64,000 nt of DNA from Salticus scenicus. Taxonomy: Eukaryota; Arthropoda; Arachnida; Araneae; Salticidae. Below the pieces are notes generated by a model. The model saw nothing but the letters and a program-made list of their open reading frames with translations. It ran no database searches and was not told the DNA's origin. The stretch covers positions 204,916,184 to 204,980,183 of the forward strand of contig OZ005660.1 of NCBI GenBank assembly GCA_963930645.1, in the 5' to 3' direction. Below, piece by piece: positions 22,563 through 33,995 of the stretch. The stretch's first letter is position 1. Every line of letters begins with the position of its first letter. A program made the position numbers and the translations under genes.

Positions 22563-25500
22563 TAATGGTGATTGTAGAAACGCGAAGGGAGAGTAAAATT
22601 TTTGTTTCTGAATCCAGGCCTGAGTGAGATGTCCTCTGTCAGCAGTCTTTCTAATGGGCCCTAGCCCATACTAATGCGAATTTTAGATAAAACCATGGAA
22701 AAGTCACACAACTTGGTTGACGAGAATGAACTTTCTTCAAACCTAGCACCTACTGTCTATCACTTCGGAGAGCAGAATGTCTTTGCCAGTGCAATGAATT
22801 TAGAACTAGAAATTTGTTTGAAAATACCGTTTTCAAATTCTAAAATGGATTTTTTAAACTGATATTCTAGTAGTATTATTTTTCTTTCACTTAAATAAAA
22901 AATATTAAAAAGGTTTTAGCAACAAATTTTCGTCTGTTCTCAGAGCTTGTCATGGGAACCTGGGGCCCCTGCTCTGGGCACCAAGATAAAGTAATAAACC
23001 TCCTTAAAAATGCCTACACATAAATTTGTTGAGATTAATTTTTATATTTTTAAAAAGAAATAATTTAAATAAAATATTAATAAATTTAAATTTTATAAAT
23101 TAAATATTCTATATAAGATTAAAAAAAAAAAAAAAAAAAAAAAAAAATTAACTTAGGCAAAATAATTTTTGTTTAATATTTAACATAAAAATAAATATTT
23201 TAGATATTTGAAAAATTAATTTTAAATTTTTATTGTAATCCAACTTTTTTATTTTAAATTTATTTTTAAGCTAAGTAAAATATAATAAAATAAACTTTAT
23301 AATAGATTAAGATAGATGTAATCAACAATAAAATTAAATTTGTATTGAAGATATTTGAAAGAAATGTCAGTTTCGTTTTTAAAGATTTTTTTTTTGTTAA
23401 TTTTTTAAATTATCTATTAATTAACTTTTCATAAAAATAAATCTGCTGTTTTTTAATGAAATTTTTTAGATGGTCTAATTTTTGAATTCTCTGTGTAGTC
23501 TATTGCTTCATAAATTGCAGTTGTTTTAGTGAAACATGTGAAGAAATATTTGGGAAGGGGGGTAAAAAAAAAGTGTTTTTGATTTTAAATATGTTTGCAT
23601 TAAAAGAATACACATAAATTAAGGAAATGTGCCAAAAGGACGATGCCTCGCTGTTAATTTGCATTAATCCAGCAATTTATATCTAGTCCTTTACGCACGC
23701 TCTCTTAGCATTAACTCTCACTTCCGTAGAGAGCCGGCGCTGCGGCGATCGCTAGTGATGTTAGTTTTAGTTTGTGGCAAAGCTCTTCGTTTCCAGCGTA
23801 AGCTTTTTCACAAGATATGGAAAGATGTAGCAAACTAACCTCGACAGCAGCGCTTTCGGTCAAGCAGTGGCTGCGGTACCCCCTCCCTCCATTATGCTTT
23901 CTTTGAAAATTGTTATCTCTTATGTTTTTAATGAAAACAAGAAAGGACTCTTCCCAGTTCCGTCTGTTCAATCATGTGATAGAGGAAAACGAATAATCGA
24001 ATTCTAAGAATCGAATTCAATTAAATATTGTTCTTAAGAACAAAAATGTTAATATTTAATATAAAATAAAATAATGGTAATATTGTGCATTTGTAAACAG
24101 TAGAATAGTTGTATTTCTAAATTTAAGAATTTTTTAAAAACACTTTATGCGTTTATTAATTTTCAAATGTAAGAATCGATATTTGTATGTTCAGTGTAAC
24201 TGTTACATTAACTGATCGAGCAATAAATAATAGCTTGTTCTTGTGGAATGTTTATGGATTATAATTCGAAATTTTAAAATGTTTTCATTTAATTTAATTG
24301 CATAAAGTTGTTACAACAAGTTAATTAACTTAGTTACTGGTTTAAATGGATTTACGCAGTACGATATTGCACTGTCACTAATTTAAGTACCAAAAATCAG
24401 AGTATTTAACATGTTCTTCATGAACATCAATAACAAATATAAAATAAATGATGATTGTAAGTGTATACAGCAAGAAAAATATGATGAATAATGATATAAA
24501 ATGGATTAAAAATGATGATGTATAAAAAAAAAAAACACAGATTAAATACGATTGATCAAAAATAAGAATAGAAAGTACGTTATTTCAGCAATCGCTCTAG
24601 ATAAACAAGACTTCGTCTGCTATTTGTTTTTCCTCTATCATGTGACCTCTGACGTCAGGTGGGAAGAGCCCATTAATTAAGGCCCTAAATGAACATTAAA
24701 GATGTGATTCTTTACTTGAAATTATTAGCTTACATTTGACTTTCGTTAATATTTTCAAGTAATTAATCACATCTACAGTGTTTTCTTAGAGAGAGAATTA
24801 ATGTAAAATATATTTTTTTAAACCGATCTTCTAATGTTGTAAATTCATTTTAACCCTTTCATTCCCTGGGATGCCAAATGGAATCATAACATTTCAGATT
24901 TTATTTCTTACCATTTAACACTCCCGCTGCTTCAAAATGAGCTGTATTAAAATCTATATACATTTTCCCACCGAAAAATATACATTTTAGATAATTTCAT
25001 TATTCTTGTTGATAAATGAAAGTATATTTTACTCTATTCTGATAATAATATCGGAATCAGTTTCCTGTTTTGAGCAATTTAAGTAAATTAACTCTTTTAA
25101 ATATTTTTATTTTATTTTATTTTTTTAATGTTTATGATTTGTATTTTAATTAATTGCAATGTGTGTTTCTTCCGAAATTTTGATATTTTTATTTATTGAA
25201 AAGTTATGATTTTTAATGGCATCAGTACTGCATAAAATTGCATACAAATTTATATGTAAATTCATATTGACATAAGTAATTGCCTGTCAACTTTTGTTAT
25301 CGATTGTTCAACAGGTGGCTTTTCTATACGGTGATCTTCTTAATTTAATGGAAAGCTATTTCTTACTAACTTCTGTACAGAATTGAATATAAATTTTTAT
25401 GCAAAAGAAATCTTTGCATGAATGAGTACCTTTAAACTTTTGGAGTAAATCGCTCAACATGTGGTGCTGCTTTACAGCGATTTCCTCAATTTAAAGGAAA

Positions 25501-26035
25501 GCTATATGGGACATTCTGCTGTGTATTGTCAAAAAAATATTGATCTATGAGAAAGTCATTATGAGACATTATGCTGGTTCAATTTAGATGCATATCGACT
25601 AATAGATGGCGTTGCTATATTACAAATTTCTACGAAAAACAGGAAGACTAATATATTACTTCTATGGTATATAACTGCACAAAACTTGACATGTGATATA
25701 ACCATTATGAAAAATCGATTTTTAAGATATGTTAATTATAGATAATAATACTGTCTTTCTTCGGATATTTAGTGTTAGTTTTCTCTAAAATGAAAATCGT
25801 CTGCATTCACCATGAAAGATAAATTTTGATAAATTATTTGTACTGAGGGAATTTTATAGCAAACAGAAGAAAGTCTTATGGTTGCCACAAGTTACAAGTT
25901 TTTTTTCCCGTATACAGACTACTTGAAAACCAAAATCTGATTGTAATGGTAATTTATGTAGAAAACAGATAAAAAAATAAAATAAAAAGCATCCTTGCAA
26001 ATTTGCTTATAAAATTAAAAATTATAATCATAAAT
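22563..26035. other. AT-rich DNA without a recognisable gene
   Basis: Only short open frames occur, for example 22674-22862 plus and 23711-23971 minus; neither resembles a family I know. Long A/T runs are frequent (23121-23147). A small perfect-looking palindrome, agatgtgattctttacttga..tcaagtaattaatcacatct, lies at about 24701-24774. gatagaggaaaa at about 23978 recurs inverted at about 24630. The block at 25790-25895 is a dispersed repeat also found at 4316 and 7066. Confidence 0.5.
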
Positions 26036-26713
26036 AATAAAATTACCAAAATTACAAAAGTAGTACAATTACAACAAATTAATATAAATGAAATATATAA
26101 GAAATTACAAAATACATTAAAAGAAAATACAATAAAATGAAACCCCCTACCTGATAAACTAACCCTCTTCGGCCGACAGGGCTACTCGTCGGTACAAATA
26201 TCGCCCTTAATTTAGGAACCAGAACAAATTGAAAGAGGAAAAAATTGGAAACATTCGGTTAAAAAATGAGATGATTAACAGTTAACTTGCAAAGTTTTTC
26301 TTAAATCTTCAAGAGCATATTTTAGATCATCATCATTATTGCAAATAGTGCGAATTCTTTTTAACTGCGTGAATTTATTTCATTTTATTCATTGATAATT
26401 TATTTTATTCATTGATAATGTATTCCTATATATATATATATATTTATGACAGTCATTCAGGATAATTTATTTAAACAAATAAATTATGCAGGCACTTGCA
26501 ATAAAATGCACAGAAAAACTGATATTGAAATATGAAGAAAAAAGAAAATTCCTCAAATTATCAAAACATGCAACAATTGTTTCGACTTTAATTAATTAAG
26601 CATGACTCTTCATCAGATAAGAAAAAAATTGGCAAGTGTGGCAAAAGTAGGCACTTTTCTACAGAGCCTTTAAAACAAACAATAAAAAATAATGACAGGG
26701 ATGGAACACGGGC
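26036..26713. repeat. Large dispersed repeat, copy 3 (truncated)
   Basis: This matches 21742-22441 of copy 1, including the aatgaaaccccctacctgat and cttcggccgac blocks. The similarity ends abruptly 18 bp into the CAGGGATGG MITE (26696-26713). The left boundary is at aaaattaccaaaattacaaa. Sharing that MITE insertion makes it a closer relative of copy 1 than of any copy lacking it. Non-coding. Confidence 0.85.
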
Positions 26714-27445
26714 ACATGAAAAATGAAAATGGAGTAAAATAATAATAATAATATACCTCAGTTTTAGATCCCCCCCCCCCTTTTGTTTAAGTAGTATGTT
26801 TCTGGCACGGATGAATCGCGCTTGGCATGAAAGCTAATTCAGCATTACATTAAAGAGCTTTACTTATTGATAATCCTGGGTAAATTTTAAAATTTTAATG
26901 CTGAAATAGATCGGAGATTTTTCGCCAAGGACTTCACTTTCCTAAAAGCCACTTTAAGCCAAGTAGCGCATAAAAAATATAAATAAATTTTAAAATATTG
27001 AAAAACAGAAGAGAAAAAAAAAAAAAAAAAAAAAAAGGAAAAGAAAAAGAAAAAGAAAAGAAAGAAACAACAACAACAACATAAATAATAATAACATAAA
27101 TTATGTATTTTTGTCTAAAGTGACAATGCAAATGTCGCCAAGGGAAGCTTCAGTAAGGCTGGACCATTATCAGGTTTACATATTTCATTACTTATTTTTC
27201 TATATACAAATTACTATTAACTAACTCAACTACTCATATATATATATATATATACGTATAAGTTTAAACATTTTCAGAAAATAAGCTAATTTATATCAAA
27301 ATCTACACAGTACAATTTCAGCTTCCAGTTAATATTACATAGCATTTGAATGACTAAGACAAATGCTAATCAGACTCATAGCCCTACATGGATTTTACAA
27401 AATAAAAATGTTTACTTATACACTAAGTTTTGTAATTTAAATCAT
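26714..27445. other. AT-rich spacer
   Basis: No gene is seen. Contains a C run (26769-26780), a long A run (27016-27036), (AAC)n/(AAT)n and (TA)n stretches. Confidence 0.5.
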
Positions 27446-27749
27446 CATTTTCACGACCGCTGACGTAGGTTCATATCATTTGAAAATCTGTAATTCCGCC
27501 AGTGGGCGTTTCTATTGCAATTTGTATGTCATTTATTTCTTAAAAATATACACTGTATTCATATTTGTAAAACTAATATGCTACGGATATAAATATTTTG
27601 ATTAGAAAGAGTATAATTATAATATGTATCCATTTGTAATATGAATACGAATATAAAAAATTTTGCTCTGAAATATTGTAATTTAAGAGAATAACGCCCA
27701 TAGGCGGACCTTACTGCCAAAAAGACAGAAACGTGCGGTTGCGAAAGTG
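27446..27749. mobile_element. TTAA-type MITE, 'CACTTTCGCGACCG' family
   Basis: The left end catttt cacgaccgctgacg and right end gtgcggttgcgaaagtg are inverted repeats, with TTAA after the right end (27750-27753). The conserved block gccagtgggcgtttctattg is present. The left target copy is degraded (aatcat). Confidence 0.8.
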
Positions 27750-28396
27750 TTAATAATGAGTAAATATTAATTAACATCTAATTATTAATTGATTTTCTTG
27801 AAAATAATTTTAATCCATTTTTAAATGAAAATTTGAGTCCCTTCCGTGATTTTTGAATTGTTACGCCCTCATTGTATGATTCTTTAAATAAACTGTATTA
27901 ACATGGTTCCCACGACTTTGAATTTGTACGCTTCCTCAAGAAGATTTTCGAACAAATGGACCCTTATAAAAATCTTCGCAACCCACAAACAAAAAAAAAA
28001 AAAAAATTTCTTAAATGTATAAATATTATTTATTTCTCAATGTATAATTTTATTTTTTTTTACTTTAAAAAAATATTTTTAGACATTAATAACTAGTTTA
28101 AAAAATAACTATTACTAGAAATATATATATTACTTTCATTGAATAATTTTAAAAAAAGAGAGAGTCTGTCACTGAAATAAAGAAAAAGAGTAAAATTAAT
28201 TAATTTAGTTAAATACTGCATGTTATTACTTAAACTTTATTAGAGTACTGTCACTCTCTGTGCTAAACGGTTATGCTAAAATATTTATACGTGCCAACAC
28301 TGGCCAATTTTTTGAAGAATAAAAATGTTATAATCGAAAGCTTTTTTTATTTTTATTTTAAGCTTTATTGGTCGTTACAAAAAAGATAAAATTACA

Positions 28397-28558
28397 CAGT
28401 TGCTTAGCTAATCTGGATTATTGTTAATACCCGCCCATTTTCCAACTCCACTTAATTTTTAGAGAATTCTCTTAATAGAACATATTTACGATGAAATGAA
28501 AAGAAAAGCACTCTAAAATTAGACTAGTATAATAATAATAATAATAATAATAAAAAAA
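28397..28558. mobile_element. Probable left part of a MITE that hosts the tandem array
   Basis: cagttgcttagctaatctgg, then ttgttaatacccgcccattt and atttttagagaattctctta follow the same order as the left halves of the 213-bp MITEs at 54464 and 57346 (..cttgcc.aaccatct..., caccgcctttttt, tttttagagtaatttcattc). A matching right half appears only after the array, at about 31136-31195. This is inference from weak similarity. Confidence 0.4.
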
Positions 28559-29795
28559 GAAGATAGGTGCTAATAAACCTCGAGGCAGGGGTCGTACTCT
28601 CTGCCCTTTTCTCAGGACACTTGCAACAATTAGACATTTTAGCCTTTATTACTACCACAATTTTTATACGATTACCTCCATTCCATTCAGACACGATTCA
28701 GTACTATAAAAACACTATAAATATTTCCGTATAAAATTAGTGTTCAAAAAAAAAAAAAAAAAAAAAAAAGAAGATAGGTGCTAATAAACCTCGAGGCAGG
28801 GGTCGTACTCTCTGCCCTTTTCTCAGGACACTTGCAACAATTAGACATTTTAGCCTTTATTACTACCACAATTTTTATACAATTACCTCCATTCCATTCA
28901 GACACGATTCAGTACTATAAAAACACTATAAATATTTCCGTATAAAATTAGTGTTCAAAAAAAAAAAAAAAAAAAAAAAAAAAAGAAGATAGGTGCTAAT
29001 AAACCTCGAGGCAGGGGTCGTACTCTCTGCCCTTTTCTCAGGACACTTGCAACAATTAGACATTTTAGCCTTTATTACTACCACAATTTTTATACAATTA
29101 CCTCCATTCCATTCAGACACGATTCAGTACTATAAAAACACTATAAATATTTCCGTATAAAATTGGTGTTCAAAAAAAAAAAAAAAAAAAGAAGATAGGT
29201 GCTAATAAACCTCGAGGCAGGGGTCGTACTCTCTGCCCTTTTCTCAGGACACTTGCAACGATTAGACATTTTAGCCTTTATTACTACCACAATTTTTGTA
29301 CAATTACCTCCATTCCATTCAGACACGATTCAGTACTATAAAAACACTATAAATATTTCCGTATAAAATTAGTGTTCAAAAAAAAAAAAAAAAAAAAAAG
29401 AAGATAGGTGCTAATAAACCTCGAGGCAGGGGTCGTACTCTCTGCCCTTTTCTCAGGACACTTGCAACAATTAGACATTTTAGCCTTTATTACTACCACA
29501 ATTTTTATACATTTACCTCCATTCCATTCAGACACGATTCAGTACTATAAAAACACTATAAATATTTCCGTATAAAATTAGTGTTCAAAAAAAAAAAAAA
29601 AAAAAAAAAAAGAAGATAGGTGCTAATAAACCTCGAGGCAGGGGTCGTACTCTCTGCCCTTTTCTCAGGACACTTGCAACGATTAGACATTTTAGCCTTT
29701 ATTACTACCACAATTTTTATACAATTACCTCCATTCCATTCAGACACGATTCAGTACTATAAACACTCTAAATATTTCCGTATAAAATTAGTGTT

Positions 29796-29829
<34 letters not shown>

Positions 29830-31053
29830 AGATAGGTGCTAATAAACCTCGAGGCAGGGGTCGTACTCTCTGCCCTTTTCTCAGGACACTTGCAACAATT
29901 AGACATTTTAGCCTTTATTACTACCACAATTTTTATACAATTACCTCCATTCCATTCAGACACGATTCAGTACTATAAAAACACTATAAATATTTCCGTA
30001 TAAAATTAGTGTTCAAAAAAAAAAAAAAAAAAAAAAAAAAGAAGATAGGTGCTAATAAACCTCGAGGCAGGGGTCGTACTCTCTGCCCTTTTCTCAGGAC
30101 ACTTGCAACGATTAGACATTTTAGCCTTTATTACTACCACAATTTTTATACAATTACCTCCATTCCATTCAGACACGATTCAGTACTATAAAAACACTAT
30201 AAATATTTCCGTATAAAATTAGTGTTCAAAAAAAAAAAAAAAAAAAAAAGAAGATAGGTGCTAATAAACCTCGAGGCAGGGGTCGTACTCTCTGCCCTTT
30301 TCTCAGGACACTTGCAACGATTAGACATTTTAGCCTTTATTACTACCACAATTTTTATACAATTACCTCCATTCCATTCAGACACGATTCAGTACTATAA
30401 AAACACTATAAATATTTCCGTATAAAATTAGTGTTCAAAAAAAAAAAAAGAAGATAGGTGCTAATAAACCTCGAGGCAGGGGTCGTACTCTCTGCCCTTT
30501 TCTCAGGACACTTGCAACAATTAGACATTTTAGCCTTTATTACTACCACAATTTTTATACAATTACCTCCATTCCATTCAGACACGATTCAGTACTATAA
30601 AAACACTATAAATATTTCCGTATAAAATTAGTGTTCAAAAAAAAAAAAAAAAAAAAAAAGAAGATAGGTGCTAATAAACCTCGAGGCAGGGGTCGTACTC
30701 TCTGCCCTTTTCTCAGGACACTTGCAACAATTAGACATTTTAGCCTTTATTACTACCACAATTTTTATACAATTACCTCCATACCATTCAGACACGATTC
30801 AGTACTATAAAAACACTATAAATATTTCCGTATAAAATTAGTGTTCAAAAAAAAAAAAAAAAAAAAAAAAAGAAGATAGGTGCTAATAAACCTCGAGGCA
30901 GGGGTCGTACTCTCTGCCCTTTTCTCAGGACACTTGCAACGATTAGACATTTTAGCCTTTATTACTACCACAATTTTTATACAATTACCTCCATTCCATT
31001 CAGACACGATTCAGTACTATAAAAACACTATAAATATTTCCGTATAAAATTAG

Positions 31054-31088
<35 letters not shown>
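28559..31088. repeat. Tandem array, 12 units of about 200-216 bp, each with poly(A)
   Basis: Units start with gaagataggtgctaataaac at 28559, 28770, 28985, 29191, 29400, 29612, 29828, 30041, 30250, 30450, 30660 and 30872. Each ends with ccgtataaaattagtgttca and an A run of about 13 to 31 bases, which accounts for nearly all length variation. Units are otherwise almost identical, with scattered single-base variants (for example cgattag versus caattag). Each unit shows a 60-odd-codon minus-strand frame that merely follows the repeat and runs into the poly(A). The near-identity points to recent amplification or homogenisation. Unit starts resemble the right half of the local MITE family. Confidence 0.97.
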
Positions 31089-31092
<4 letters not shown>

Positions 31093-31278
31093 TCTTTGAC
31101 AGTGTCTTGAAAAAAAAAAAAAAAAAAAAAAAAAAAGAAGGTGGAGGTATGACACCTGCCTCAAGATTATTAATCAGGATGTTGTCAGCTCATCCTACTA
31201 CACTCTTTTCTTTTTTCACACGAAAGAGTTGGAACAAATATTGGCTCATAAGTGTCTTGTTCGAAAAACTGTTAGGTC
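31089..31278. other. Array flank with probable MITE right end
   Basis: A second long A run (31110-31136) is followed by ggtggaggtatgacacctgc and attattaatcaggatgttgt, which resemble the right ends of 6-bp-TSD MITEs (..ggtgggtact....ttaattaagatgttggcaag). Confidence 0.4.
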
Positions 31279-32285
31279 TGATAACGGCTGATTCGCACAT
31301 GTGGTAACTTTTTGTAACATTTACGCATTCTGTATGAATTCCTGTGAAACAAGTAGAATATGAATTTGTTTTGATTTTATGAGAACTGCCAACTTTTGGA
31401 ATTTTTACATTTATAGCCCCGTCTTTATTTCATGCCACTTCTTTTTAAAAGAGTAAGTTTTTCTTATTCTGTCGTAGTTATATATTGGAGAAAAATATTT
31501 TAGAAATAAAATGGTTCGAAATAAAACCGAGGCTAAAAGTGTTCCGGAATAAATTAAAATGCTCGCAACTATGATTTTATATTTGATTTTTTTTTTTTTT
31601 TTTACAAGTTAATAGTAAATCTATATTGGGACATTTTTGTATATTTGTTTTGTAATTAATGTCATTGAAACGATTTTTTTAAAAAAATAAGATTTATTTA
31701 TTTAAGAAAAAAAAAAAAAAAAAAAAAAAAAAGCATTAATATATTTCTGAGGTATTATTAAATATTATAAATAGGGCTTTTAAAATATTAAAAATATTAA
31801 GGCATTAATATTTTTAGCATATTAAAAGGCATTAATCTGATAGTGACTAATTCGCACATGCTGGTAATTTTTTTTTTAAACATTTCCGCATTCTGTATGA
31901 ATTCCTATGAAACAAGTAGAAATAGAAAGTATTTTTATTTAATCAGAATTGCCAATATTTTGAATTTTTTCAGAGCATTTTTAGCCTCGTCTTTATTTTA
32001 TGCCATTTTTTATTTAATTAATTTTTTTTTTAAGAGTAATTTTTTCTTTATTCTGACGTAGAAAAATATTGGAGAAAAATATTTTATAATTTAAGTGATT
32101 CGAAATAAAGGCAAGGCTAAACGTGTTCTGGAATAACTTCAAACGCTTGCTACTAAAATTTTATATTGCCCTTTTTTCTTTTTCTTTTACGTATATTTAC
32201 TATTAAATCTATTTTGGACATTTTTGTATATTTGATTTGTAAATAATGCCATTAAACCGAATTAAAAAAAAAAAAAAAATAAGAT
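31279..32285. repeat. Direct duplication of a ~430-bp block
   Basis: 31279-31700 and 31838-32285 are diverged direct copies (offset about 559 bp), both starting near attcgcacatg and tctgtatgaattcct. Each includes a degenerate copy of the CATAGCTGCCAATA-type MITE (about 31383-31571 and 31946-32157; gaactgccaa..ccgtctttatttcatgcc..ggctaaaagtgttccggaat). The duplication therefore postdates the MITE insertion. The copies are separated by an AT-rich stretch with a long A run. Confidence 0.75.
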
Positions 32286-32306
32286 TTATTAAAATGTATA
32301 TATATA

Positions 32307-32502
32307 CATAGCTGCCAATATATCAATTTATTCCGGCGTAATTTTAGCCTCACCTCTACTTCGTACCACCTATTTTTTAAAAGTAAATTTTTCTTATTTT
32401 ATCGAAGTTATGTACCGAAGAAAATTTTTCTATAAATAAAGTGGTGCGAAATAAAGGCGAGGCAAAAAGTACTCCGGAATAAATTAAATATTGGCAGTTA
32501 AG
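32307..32502. mobile_element. 6-bp-TSD-type MITE, 'CATAGCTGCCAATA' subfamily
   Basis: CATAGCTGCCAATA at the left and tattggcagttaag at the right are inverted repeats. The interior has the family blocks attccggcgtaattttagcc, ttatcgaagttatgtaccga and aaagtactccggaataaatt. Flanks are (TA)n-like, so a 6-bp duplication cannot be defined. Confidence 0.75.
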
Positions 32503-33394
32503 ATATTTTATATGTATATATATTATCTATTGTCAAAATTCTTCTTTTATTTTGTTAATTAAACAATCCACTCTCTTTAAATTTGAAATTAATAAAATAT
32601 TAAATATTTTAAAATTACAAATATTTACAAAAGTATTTTATGTGCGTACAATATTTGATAAACATATACTTTTCCCATTTTTTAAAAATAAACAATGTAC
32701 TTTTTTTGTTAAAAATCCCTTATAAGCTTGTAACTCTAACATATCATTTTAATTGAGCTAGATAAGAAAAATGTCAGGAAGAGGGAAAAAAAAATTCCAG
32801 AATTTTAATGAAAATCTTCATTTTTAATCAGATTTTTCTGAAATTTGAAGATGAAATCCCAAAACCCCTTACGGGCTTGTAACTTTAGCATATATGTATT
32901 TATTTACTAAGATTTATGAGATGATAAGGGGTTTTTCCCAAAAAAGTGCTTTTGCTAAGTGGTTAAAATAATTGGAACTTTAAATTAATTACCCAGCCTG
33001 TAAAAAACCTCTTAAGAAATTACAACTCTTGGAAAAATCTAAAATCTAGCTCGTTCTTTTTCCGATAACTTGTTTAATTTATAATATATATAAATAAATA
33101 TTTTATATGAAAACGTTTTTTCATAAAAATGTTCATATTTCATGAGTTGTTTGAGATATTTGTATTCTGATTGCAGTATATTGTTTTAAAAGTGTTTTTC
33201 CAACTTATCTGAAAGTGTGAATAATTTACGTCAAAACTCTGTATATTACAAATAAAAAAATGCTGATTATTATTATTATTTTTTTTTTTGAGTTTAAAAA
33301 TAAATGCTTACATTTCCGTTATTTAATATGCTATCGCCACAACAATTCATACACAAATTAAACTGGGTCGGTATTAAATCATGTCATAAAGCTA
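32503..33394. other. AT-rich DNA, nothing recognised
   Basis: No coding frame or repeat edge stands out beyond poly(A/T) stretches. Confidence 0.5.
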
Positions 33395-33400
33395 CAGTCC

Positions 33401-33597
33401 CATAATTGCCAATAATTTAATTTATTCCGGAGTAATTTTAGCCCCGCCTCTATTTCGTACTACTTATTTTTTAAAAGTAATTTTTTCTTATTTTATCGAA
33501 GTTATGTATTGAAGAAAATTTTTCTATAAATAAAGTGGTACGAAATAAAGGCGGGGCTAAAAGTACTCCGGAAAAAATTAAAATATTGGCAGCCATG
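33401..33597. mobile_element. 6-bp-TSD MITE, 'CATAGCTGCCAATA' subfamily, 197 bp
   Basis: CATAATTGCCAATAATTTAA and AAATATTGGCAGCCATG are inverted ends. Flanks cagtcc (33395-33400) and cagttc (33598-33603) match at five of six bases. Length (197 bp) is identical to the copy at 52755. The inner arms include gccccgcctctatttcgta and tacgaaataaaggcggggc. Confidence 0.88.
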
Positions 33598-33995
33598 CAG
33601 TTCATTTCGTTCACTTAACGATACAGACTGATAACCTGATAACAAACATTATTGATTCTTTTCCCAATTTGCTACCGCCTTCCTAAATATTATCTTAAAC
33701 TAATCTTCACAGAAAAACATGAGGAAGACCCATTTCTTTAAATACCCAATATTTGAAAACATTTCATCAAGTGATAAGTTTTTAAATTGGAAAAACTTTT
33801 TGTTTGAAAATCTTGCTAAACTTTTGAACAGGAGTGTATATTGCAAAAAAAAAAAAAAAAAAAAAAATGAACAGAATTTTAATTTATTTTATATATAGGA
33901 ATTTTATTTACTGATTTCATAAAATTTTTAAGTCACAATAATACTTCTGTAATGTATACGCCTTTTACGATCGTTATACGTTCATTCAGCATACC

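Noticed and set aside
22674..22862. 62-codon plus-strand frame in a less AT-rich patch
   Set aside because: No family resemblance, no splice or promoter evidence, length within chance expectation.
28926..31007. Series of minus-strand frames beginning MSEWNGGNCIKIVV, one per array unit
   Set aside because: They simply repeat with the tandem units and run into the translated poly(A) as poly-phenylalanine. Conservation reflects recent amplification, not selection on a protein.
28559..31058. CRISPR-like or ribozyme-bearing satellite
   Set aside because: Units are contiguous with no variable spacers, and no hammerhead core was found on either strand.
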